A stretch of DNA of 6,118 nucleotides, taken from assembly GCA_027058345.1 (NCBI GenBank), contig JALUTC010000040.1, forward strand, positions 1-6,118, given 5' to 3'. Under the pieces are notes generated by a model, which was not told the DNA's origin, did no database searches, and was given only the letters and a program-made list of their open reading frames with translations. Positions 1 through 5,373 of the stretch are shown piece by piece. Within the stretch, counting starts at the first letter, position 1; each line of letters begins with the position of its first letter. The stretch is from an archaeon (GTDB lineage: Archaea; Hydrothermarchaeota; Hydrothermarchaeia; JALTZZ01; JALUTC01). The position numbers and the translations under genes are program-made.

Positions 1-302
1 TCTCTAAGAATGTTTGGAAGATTTTCTATGAGAAAATGCTGTTCGGAAAAGTCCATCACCTCGTAATAATATACGTTTCTAAATACTTTTTCAAAATCTT
101 CTCCTGCCATTTGCTTTAACCTTTCTATTGAGAATCCTCCTTCCGTATCTATAAATACGACCTTCTTTCCCTTTTTACTATAGTTTATCAGGCATTGCAA
201 TGCATAGCATGTCTTTCCAGTTGCAGGTTCACCGTAAACCTGTGTTATAATTTTGTGCTCAAGATTTCCTTTAAGTATTTTCTTGAAATATTCATTATAC
301 AT
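1..302 (-). CDS. radB: RadB recombinase paralogue, N-terminal part (C-terminus beyond left edge)
   Basis: RadB is the euryarchaeal RecA/RadA-family paralogue, a DNA-binding ATPase that assists homologous recombination without being the main strand-exchange protein. I translated this reading frame by hand; 100 codons are visible and the gene continues past the edge. Seen: a Walker A loop GEPATGKT at residues 24-31, preceded by IITQVYG, and the strand IDTEGGFSIERL at 51-62, both typical of the RadB core. There is no long N-terminal DNA-binding domain as in RadA, which separates RadB from RadA. The start ATG (302-300) lies one base after the stop of the upstream adenosyltransferase gene (TGA-A-ATG), so the two are probably co-transcribed and translationally coupled. 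The N-terminus is short, starting only about 20 residues before the Walker strand; I recall methanococcal RadB being similarly short. No clear Shine-Dalgarno is seen. Other RecA-fold ATPases (KaiC-like) are less likely. The Walker B region is outside the window. Confidence 0.85.
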   Translation of the reverse strand, partial: MYNEYFKKILKGNLEHKIITQVYGEPATGKTCYALQCLINYSKKGKKVVFIDTEGGFSIERLKQMAGEDFEKVFRNVYYYEVMDFSEQHFLIENLPNILR

Positions 303-303
303 T

Positions 304-750
304 TCAACATTCAATACCCTTTCTCGCCTTTACTCCAATGTCATAATAATGTTTTATCTTCTTCATTTCCGTAACCAAATCTGCAACATCTATTATTTCT
401 TTTGGAGCATTTCTACCTGTTAATATTAACTCTACATTTTTTGGCCTATTCATTATAATATATAATAATTCGTCTAATTTAACAATCCCTTTATTTATGG
501 CGTTGAATATTTCATCCAATATGACGATATCATGTTCCTGCATTGATTTTAAAATTTCATTTGGATCAAAGTTCTTTACTCTTACAATTTTAAAACCACT
601 TATTCTTACTCTATGCTCGCCACATTCCCTTTCCTTTAAAAATTGATACATGATTACTCTTAAACCATTCCCAACAGCTCTAAGAGCTAGACCTAATGCT
701 GCAGTAGTCTTCCCCTTACCATCTCCAGTATACACATGAACAAAACCCAT
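304..750 (-). CDS. cobA: Corrinoid (cobalamin) adenosyltransferase, CobA/BtuR family
   Basis: Transfers the adenosyl group of ATP to cob(I)alamin or a related corrinoid, the step that makes the coenzyme B12 form; cytoplasmic. Seen in the 148-residue product: an N-terminal VHVYTGDGKGKTTAALG block with the P-loop GDGKGKTT at 9-16, an acidic strand VILDE at 76-80, LTGRNAP at 110-116, DLVTEM at 124-129 and the C-terminal KARKGIE at 141-147. These are the signature blocks of the BtuR/CobO/CobA family. The protein is short for a family usually of about 170-200 residues. The shortening is in the middle (roughly residues 38-74, between the QFLK strand and VILDE), while both conserved ends are intact, so I read it as a compact natural form rather than a broken gene. 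The start fits because the conserved block begins at residue 2. It is transcribed divergently from the dsr-like unit and followed by radB one base later. The ATG has no Shine-Dalgarno just upstream, which would suit a leaderless transcript. Confidence 0.9.
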   Translation of the reverse strand: MGFVHVYTGDGKGKTTAALGLALRAVGNGLRVIMYQFLKERECGEHRVRISGFKIVRVKNFDPNEILKSMQEHDIVILDEIFNAINKGIVKLDELLYIIMNRPKNVELILTGRNAPKEIIDVADLVTEMKKIKHYYDIGVKARKGIEC

Positions 751-774
751 ATAAATAGATATATAAAAGGAATG

Positions 775-790
775 ATTTTAATATTAAAAT
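775..790. promoter_or_regulatory. Divergent promoter region with a perfect 16-bp AT palindrome
   Basis: The 82-base gap between two divergent genes holds a perfect inverted repeat, ATTTTAATATTAAAAT. Its centre is about 32 bases upstream of the minus-strand cobA ATG and about 50 bases upstream of the plus-strand dsrM ATG. The sequence resembles an archaeal TATA element in both directions. The spacing would give a leaderless or near-leaderless cobA message and a 5' leader of roughly 25 bases for dsrM. Other TATA-like stretches (759-768, 790-800) are nearby, so the exact boxes are uncertain. The symmetry could also suit a dimeric regulator. The promoter role is inferred from position and composition only. 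Confidence 0.45.
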
Positions 791-832
791 TTTTTAATTA
801 AGAAATTTTTTTCCATAAAGTTTGGGGTTTAT

Positions 833-1537
833 ATGATAGATATTATTTTTACATATATTGCATTATCGATATTTATCCTAGGAATAATTTATAAATTATA
901 TACATGGGCAAAATCTCCAATACCTGTCCCAATTGGCATTTATCAAGATTCAACAAGTGCAGCATCAGCAATTAAACACATATTACTTGATGTAATATTC
1001 TTTAGACCATTGCTAAGATTTGGTGGAAATTTTATACTATGGCTAGGTTCATGGCTATTTCATATAGCTTTGTTTTTAACATTGATAGGCCATATAAAAC
1101 TTTTCCTACATTATCCTATAGTGTTACCAATGATAGAAATCAGACCTATACTAAAACTTTTTGTATCAACAATTCTCCCTGCTAGTTTAATCTATTTATT
1201 GTTAAGAAGAATTGTACATCGTGACCTTAGATATATATCTACGCCGGCAGATTACTTTGTACTACTATTATTACTAGGTATAATAATCTCAGGAATTATA
1301 ATGGCAAATTCCGGTATTAATTTGGTTGCAGTTAAATATTATATCCTTAGTATTCTTTCATTTAAACCTGTAAAGGTTGATTTACCCATAATCTTCTGGA
1401 TTCATTATACTCTAGTACTCATATTATTAATCTATTTCCCATTCAGTAAACTCATGCATCTATTTGGTGCTCTCGTATCACCAACCAAAACTTCCTATCA
1501 TAAGACAAAGGCACATACTAAAAAACTTGAATTATAA
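833..1537 (+). CDS. dsrM: DsrM/HmeC-like membrane di-heme cytochrome b (NarI family)
   Basis: Membrane subunit of a DsrMK/Hme-type complex, expected to oxidise or reduce a membrane quinone and pass electrons via two b haems to the adjacent iron-sulfur subunit. The 234-residue product has about five hydrophobic segments (near residues 3-22, 66-90, 106-126, 140-158 and 184-208), the NarI plan. Four histidines sit where NarI binds haem: H77 and H87 in the second segment (spacing 10) and H191 and H209 at the last segment (spacing 18). E. coli NarI uses H56/H66 and H187/H205, exactly the same spacings, so both haems are probably present. Assignment to DsrM rather than NarI rests on the next gene being DsrK-like and on the absence of narGHJ. 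The ATG is preceded by a weak purine stretch GGGG at 824-827. First gene of a four-gene unit; 19 bases separate it from dsrK. The quinone type and the direction of electron flow cannot be read from the sequence. Confidence 0.85.
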   Translation: MIDIIFTYIALSIFILGIIYKLYTWAKSPIPVPIGIYQDSTSAASAIKHILLDVIFFRPLLRFGGNFILWLGSWLFHIALFLTLIGHIKLFLHYPIVLPMIEIRPILKLFVSTILPASLIYLLLRRIVHRDLRYISTPADYFVLLLLLGIIISGIIMANSGINLVAVKYYILSILSFKPVKVDLPIIFWIHYTLVLILLIYFPFSKLMHLFGALVSPTKTSYHKTKAHTKKLEL

Positions 1538-1544
1538 ATTTTAT

Positions 1545-1552
1545 GAGGTGAT
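1545..1552 (+). promoter_or_regulatory. Strong Shine-Dalgarno for the DsrK-like gene
   Basis: GAGGTGAT lies four bases before the ATG at 1557. It matches eight consecutive bases of the archaeal ribosome-binding consensus GGAGGTGAT. It fixes the start of the large iron-sulfur subunit and is the best ribosome-binding site in the window. Confidence 0.8.
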
Positions 1553-1556
1553 TTAA

Positions 1557-3188
1557 ATGGCAGAATTTCCTAAAAAGATTGTGGAGCCAAATATTGAAAC
1601 ATTGTATAATGTATCTCCAATCCCTGGAGCTGCATCAAAATACGAGTGTCATAGAGGTCACGAAAAAGCTATCAAGTTGATGTCATATCCAATACCATAC
1701 CCACCACTAAAGGGTGAAGAAGCGATAAAAAGGGTTTTAAATAGATTAAAGGAATTAGCAAATGAAAGAAGAAGTGTTAGAATGTTCATGGAAATATGCG
1801 TAAGATGTGGTGCATGTATAAAACAATGCCACTTTTATCTAGGAACACAAGACCCAAATAATACTCCAGTCGGTAGAGCAGAGCTTTTGAGAAAAATTTA
1901 TAGAAGGTATTTTAGTATAGGAGGAAAATTATTTAAAGGATTGGCTGGAGCAAAAGAATTAACGGAAAAAGTTTTGAACGAGGAATGGTACAAATATTTC
2001 TACCAATGCACGGAATGTAGAAGATGCAGCATGTTTTGCCCATTTGGTATAGATACTGCTGAGGTAACAATGGCTGCTAGAGAGGCTTTAGCTTCTGCAG
2101 GATTAGTAACAAAATATATTACCGAAGTAATTGCTAAAGTATATATTTATGGAAATAATCTAGGAATCCCCCCAAAGGCATTTGTAGATAGTTTGGAATT
2201 CTTCGCCGCAGATGTTCAAGATCTTGAAGGTATTACTCTTAAAGTTCCTGTTGTTATAAATAAAGATTTGTATGAAGAATTTGCACAAAAAGTGTTAGCA
2301 AAATCTCCTGAATTAAAACAAGATGTGGAAAGAATATTAAAGGAAATAGATGAAGTAAGGTCAAAATCGTACGAGTTCGTTGAAATTAAAGATAAAGCTG
2401 AAATATTATACGTACCACCATCCGCAGATTTGTTTACGAACGTTGATACTACAATAGGTGTTATAAAGGTATTTAACGCTGTTGCAGAGAAGAAAAAAAT
2501 TGATTGGGCATTTTCCCCATTTGCATCTGAAGCTGCTGTCTTTGGATTATTCCTAGATTATATGGATATAAAAGATATTCAATATAGAATTGTTAGACAA
2601 GCAGAAAAAATGAATGCAAAATACGTTGTATTTGGTGAATGCGGTCATGCATGGAGAGCATATTATAACTTCTTGGAAGCATTACATAAACCATTATCAT
2701 TCAAATTTATACATATATTAGAATTTACCAGAGATTTTATCGAAAGAGGAGTTATAAGATTGGATAAAAGCAAAAACGACGAATACATAGTAACATTACA
2801 CGATCCATGCAATTATGCAAGAGCATCTCCCAAATTAATATACGATGCAAGATATGTCTTAAAGGCTGCGGTAAATAACTTTTACGAAATGAGAGAAGAT
2901 ACAATTAAGGAAAAAACTTTCTGCTGTAGTGGTGGTGGCGGTTTATTAACCGATGAAATCATGGAATTAAGAATGCTTGGAGCCAAACCAAGAGCATCAG
3001 CTTTAAAGGAAGTTATCGATAAATATGGAGTTAATTATCTAGCAGCACCATGTGCTATAGATAAAGCTCAATTACCATTGGTTGTCCAATATTATGAATT
3101 AAAGAATAAAAAAACAGGAGAACTAATAAAGGTTGGAGGTATTCACGATTTAGTAGGAAGAGCAATTATATTTGAAAAACAAAGGTAG
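1557..3188 (+). CDS. dsrK: DsrK/HmeD-like iron-sulfur subunit (HdrD-type, CCG domain)
   Basis: Cytoplasm-facing catalytic subunit of a DsrMK/Hme-type complex, related to heterodisulfide reductase HdrD. In known systems DsrK is thought to act on a disulfide such as the DsrC trisulfide/thiol couple. Seen in 543 residues: two ferredoxin-type [4Fe-4S] motifs, C81-x2-C84-x2-C87-x3-C91 and C151-x2-C154-x2-C157-x3-C161. A C-terminal half follows with ECGHAW around C362, HDPC with C418, FCCSGGGG with C456-C457, and PCAID with C499. The last group forms a CCG-type site for a special (non-cubane in Hdr) cluster. The usual closing CxxC is here C499-x2-D502, and CCG reads CCS; whether this is common in DsrK I cannot check. 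An additional Cys/His group, C31, H32 and H35, lies near the N-terminus. No transmembrane segment or signal peptide is evident, so it probably docks onto the preceding membrane protein. Other HdrD-like or glycolate-oxidase GlcF-like proteins are alternatives, but the DsrM neighbour and ECGHAW favour DsrK. Its stop overlaps a possible GTG start of the next gene by one base. Confidence 0.88.
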   Translation: MAEFPKKIVEPNIETLYNVSPIPGAASKYECHRGHEKAIKLMSYPIPYPPLKGEEAIKRVLNRLKELANERRSVRMFMEICVRCGACIKQCHFYLGTQDPNNTPVGRAELLRKIYRRYFSIGGKLFKGLAGAKELTEKVLNEEWYKYFYQCTECRRCSMFCPFGIDTAEVTMAAREALASAGLVTKYITEVIAKVYIYGNNLGIPPKAFVDSLEFFAADVQDLEGITLKVPVVINKDLYEEFAQKVLAKSPELKQDVERILKEIDEVRSKSYEFVEIKDKAEILYVPPSADLFTNVDTTIGVIKVFNAVAEKKKIDWAFSPFASEAAVFGLFLDYMDIKDIQYRIVRQAEKMNAKYVVFGECGHAWRAYYNFLEALHKPLSFKFIHILEFTRDFIERGVIRLDKSKNDEYIVTLHDPCNYARASPKLIYDARYVLKAAVNNFYEMREDTIKEKTFCCSGGGGLLTDEIMELRMLGAKPRASALKEVIDKYGVNYLAAPCAIDKAQLPLVVQYYELKNKKTGELIKVGGIHDLVGRAIIFEKQR

Positions 3189-3193
3189 TGGTT

Positions 3194-3535
3194 ATGATTG
3201 AAATTACAACAGAAAATTGGAATAGAGAAATAAATTCAGAGAAACCAATATTTATATGTTTTTTGAGTAATAATATATTTTGTAAAGAATTTCTGTCTAT
3301 ATTATATTATCTTGAAGAAAAATATAAAGATAAGATGAAATTTGGTATAGTAGATACAAGAAAATATTTGGAATTAGCGATCAAGAATAGTATATTTGTA
3401 ACGCCTAGTTTTGTTATATATTATAAAGGATTTGTCGTCTACGGTATGCAAGGATTTAGAGAAAGGAGATTGATTGAGGAAAAAATATCACGTGTACTAT
3501 ACATGATTAAGAAGAAATTTGGTGATGGAAGATGA
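3194..3535 (+). CDS. Thioredoxin-fold protein with degenerate active site
   Basis: Small (113-residue) protein with a thioredoxin-like layout: a first strand PIFICFL, a helix after the active-site position, strand MKFGIVDTRKY, the conserved cis-proline loop VTPSFVIYYKG (proline at residue 71) and a C-terminal helix. The WCxxC active site is replaced by N-N-I-F-C: the tryptophan and first, attacking cysteine are Asn26 and Asn27, and only the second cysteine, C30, remains; C22 lies in the preceding strand. Classical dithiol oxidoreductase activity is therefore unlikely. A structural, chaperone or single-thiol role is possible but unproven. No signal peptide or membrane segment is seen, so it is probably cytoplasmic. 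I chose ATG 3194; an in-frame GTG at 3188 would add two residues and overlap the dsrK stop by one base, but the AGG at 3183-3185 is better spaced for the ATG. It overlaps the next gene by four bases (ATGA), indicating co-translation within the dsr-like unit. Confidence 0.72.
   Translation: MIEITTENWNREINSEKPIFICFLSNNIFCKEFLSILYYLEEKYKDKMKFGIVDTRKYLELAIKNSIFVTPSFVIYYKGFVVYGMQGFRERRLIEEKISRVLYMIKKKFGDGR
3521..3526 (+). promoter_or_regulatory. Shine-Dalgarno for the diheme cytochrome gene
   Basis: GGTGAT lies five bases before the ATG at 3532, inside the end of the thioredoxin-like gene. It shares its core with the dsrK ribosome-binding site and supports the 3532 start despite the four-base overlap. 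Confidence 0.65.
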
Positions 3536-3867
3536 AAATTGCATATATTTTGTATGGGATTTTCTTAATCCTACTCTTTGGTACAATTGCAGGAACAATA
3601 ATTAACTCTTCAAAAGTTCTTGAGGAGTACAAGGATATAATTAAAGAGTTCGTTATAAATAAGGAAAACTTGGAGAAAAAGCATCCAAAAATATACAAGG
3701 AATATGGCGTTGAAACAATTAAGGATATGATAGAAAAGCATAAATTATTTGTACATAAAAGGTTGGAAGAATGTATGCAATGTCATGAAGAAACAACATG
3801 TAACAGATGTCATAGCTATATGAACCTTAAAGAATTAGAAAAGGTAATAGAAAAGGAGCACAAATAA
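3532..3867 (+). CDS. Membrane-anchored diheme c-type cytochrome (DsrJ/HmeE-like position)
   Basis: The 111-residue product has a hydrophobic N-terminal segment (about residues 3-24) with only one lysine before it, fitting an uncleaved signal-anchor with the rest outside the cell. A charged, helical Lys/Glu-rich stretch follows. Two haem c attachment motifs lie very close together: C81-M-Q-C84-H85 and C90-N-R-C93-H94, with four residues between them. H51, H70 and H75 are candidate sixth ligands. By position after DsrM/DsrK it may serve as the electron-exchange partner on the outer face, as DsrJ or HmeE does. It is smaller, however, and has two haem motifs, not the three usual in DsrJ, so I do not assign that symbol. 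Zinc binding by the four cysteines is a less likely alternative, because the His immediately after each pair is the haem c hallmark. It is the last gene of the unit: a T-rich region and a convergent gene follow. Confidence 0.78.
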   Translation: MKIAYILYGIFLILLFGTIAGTIINSSKVLEEYKDIIKEFVINKENLEKKHPKIYKEYGVETIKDMIEKHKLFVHKRLEECMQCHEETTCNRCHSYMNLKELEKVIEKEHK

Positions 3868-3885
3868 AACTTTTCCCATTTTTTT
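3865..3885. terminator. T-rich convergent termination region
   Basis: Two convergent genes end here with only 16 bases between their stop codons. On the plus strand the stop is followed by TTTT (3871-3874) and a run of seven T (3879-3885), the kind of oligo-T signal that ends archaeal transcription without a hairpin. On the minus strand a weaker TTTTATTT (3870-3863) follows the map stop. Inferred from composition and position. Confidence 0.5.
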
Positions 3886-4786
3886 AAATCGATGTTATTA
3901 TTTCGCAACCATCCTTCTTAACTATAACCGTATGCTCTGCTTGAGAAACAACCCCTCTATCCTTTTCCCTTAAAATATTATATGCATATATACTGCCTAT
4001 GTTAATAAGCTCTCTTAATGCAGAGTATAGATTTATCTTCGGCATAATATCTTTTAACCACCTTTCACAAAATGGTAGATGAGGATATCTCCTCTCAATA
4101 TAATCCAATAGTTTTCTTGCATAAATGTTACGTGTAGGTTTTCTCTTCAAAAATTTATATATTAGGGCTTCGGCTTCATCAATAACTTTTCCATATCCAT
4201 TCGTTGCAAATGGCTCTATTGCAATAACATCTCCTTCCTTTATTTCAAAGTAATGCCTCGTGTAAATATTAAAGAGAACTTTATTTGTATGAAGATTATA
4301 TCTTGAAAGGAAATGCCCCGTTAAATTAACTATTGGTTTAAATCCATAACTTCTAATAGTTTCTTCTATAACTTTTCCTATCTCATTACTTTTGACACCA
4401 GGTTTTATCTTGTTAATTGCCTCATCTAGAGCTTCTTCACTTGCTTTAATCAATAATTCCTTCTCTTTATTTCCCTTACCCACAATTATACTTTTTGCCA
4501 TATCTGCTATGTAACCATTTACATGAACTCCTAAATCAATCTTTACCAAATCCCCCTCCTTTAACTTTCTATCGTCATCTATTCTAGCAGTATCATGCGC
4601 TGCGATTTCATTTACTGATAAATTGCATGGAAAGGCTATGTTTCCTCCTCTTTTTAAAATTTCTCTTTCTACAAATTCCACAATCTCATTAATTTTAACA
4701 CCAGGCTTTATTAATTTTAAAACATCCTTCATAACACTAGCAGCAATTTCTCCAGCTTTCTTATATTCTTCATATCCCTCAATCAT
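3884..4786 (-). CDS. map: Methionine aminopeptidase, type II (archaeal MAP)
   Basis: Removes the initiator methionine from nascent proteins; cytoplasmic dimetal hydrolase of the pita-bread fold. The 300-residue length matches archaeal type II enzymes (about 295 residues in Pyrococcus furiosus). All five metal ligands can be placed: D84 in KIDLGVHV, D95 in GYIADMA, H158 in LTGHFL, E191 in AIEPFA and E284 in SQAEHTV. The substrate-side histidines H64 (AAHDTA) and H166 (NLHTNK) are also present. The type II insertion with helical character (about residues 215-275) lies between the fourth and fifth ligands, separating it from bacterial type I. The start ATG is seven bases after the stop of the M50 protease gene, with no Shine-Dalgarno visible, so expression probably depends on the upstream operon. 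It converges on the dsr-like unit. No anomaly is seen. Confidence 0.95.
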   Translation of the reverse strand: MIEGYEEYKKAGEIAASVMKDVLKLIKPGVKINEIVEFVEREILKRGGNIAFPCNLSVNEIAAHDTARIDDDRKLKEGDLVKIDLGVHVNGYIADMAKSIIVGKGNKEKELLIKASEEALDEAINKIKPGVKSNEIGKVIEETIRSYGFKPIVNLTGHFLSRYNLHTNKVLFNIYTRHYFEIKEGDVIAIEPFATNGYGKVIDEAEALIYKFLKRKPTRNIYARKLLDYIERRYPHLPFCERWLKDIMPKINLYSALRELINIGSIYAYNILREKDRGVVSQAEHTVIVKKDGCEIITSI

Positions 4787-4793
4787 AAAAATT

Positions 4794-5372
4794 TTAGAAT
4801 CTGATATTTAAGTAAAGAGCTAATGATACAACTAATAATATTATCCAAATCAATGGATTCCAGAAAATTATCTTTGAACCATCTAGCGGAGGTAATGGTA
4901 AAAGATTAATGAATGCAAGCCATGAATTGATGTATGTTCCGAATCTAAATATTTCATTTCCAAAAATAATATATAATATAAAGAATATAAAGGCCAGGAC
5001 AATATTTACAAGGACTCCAGCGACGGAAATGATTCCTTCTTCATGTTTTCTTATGAATCTAATTGCATATATTTGTACTGCACCTGGTGCTATAAAGAAA
5101 AACTTTACGGTAATCGCAAGTAATAAAGCAATAGCCAATCCTAAATACCATGCACGGAATTCTGCTTCCAAACCAAACCTTATCGCAGTATATTTATGAG
5201 CTAGTTCATGTAAAATAAATGCGAGACCGATTATAAAAAACATTGTAACATATACTATTAGGAAATATATACCAGATACTTCCTGAACCCATGTGAAACA
5301 AAATGATATGATTATCGTTGAAATTAACAATTCCATTGCTTCTCTCTTACTTATTTTTAAATTTTCGAGCAT
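4794..5372 (-). CDS. Site-2-protease-like M50 membrane metalloprotease
   Basis: Intramembrane zinc metalloprotease family that in other organisms cuts membrane-bound regulators or leader peptides; the substrate here is unknown. The 192-residue product is mostly hydrophobic with about five to six membrane segments. Seen: the zinc-binding HELAH at residues 55-59, with H55 and H59 as ligands and E56 as the catalytic residue; a central segment AGVLVN with N123; and the third-ligand motif NLLPLPPLDG at 156-165 with D164. These three elements in this order are the S2P/M50 signature. There is no PDZ or CBS domain, so it is a minimal form. The start ATG is one base after the cheB stop (TAA-T-ATG), and map follows after seven bases, so it is the middle gene of an apparent operon. 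No Shine-Dalgarno is seen, which suggests coupling to cheB translation. Archaeal M50 proteins of this size are common and mostly uncharacterised. Confidence 0.88.
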   Translation of the reverse strand: MLENLKISKREAMELLISTIIISFCFTWVQEVSGIYFLIVYVTMFFIIGLAFILHELAHKYTAIRFGLEAEFRAWYLGLAIALLLAITVKFFFIAPGAVQIYAIRFIRKHEEGIISVAGVLVNIVLAFIFFILYIIFGNEIFRFGTYINSWLAFINLLPLPPLDGSKIIFWNPLIWIILLVVSLALYLNIRF

Positions 5373-5373
5373 A

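Noticed and set aside
833..1537. Assignment of the cytochrome b as nitrate reductase gamma subunit NarI
   Set aside because: Haem ligands match, but no narG, narH or narJ is nearby and the downstream partner is DsrK-like, so DsrM/HmeC fits better.
3507..3698. Minus-strand open frame of 63 codons opposite the cytochrome gene
   Set aside because: Lies antisense to the thioredoxin/cytochrome junction; Phe/Ser/Ile-rich product with no motif. A shadow of AT-rich coding DNA.
3772..3816. Possible zinc-ribbon reading of the four cysteines in the 111-residue protein
   Set aside because: Each Cys pair is followed directly by His (CxxCH twice) and the protein has an N-terminal membrane anchor, which together favour haem c attachment.
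4623..4811. Plus-strand open frame of 62 codons opposite map
   Set aside because: Antisense to a clearly functional aminopeptidase; no recognisable features.
4909..5199. Plus-strand open frame of 96 codons opposite the M50 protease gene
   Set aside because: Antisense to conserved protease motifs (HELAH and the DG motif are on the other strand); no family features.
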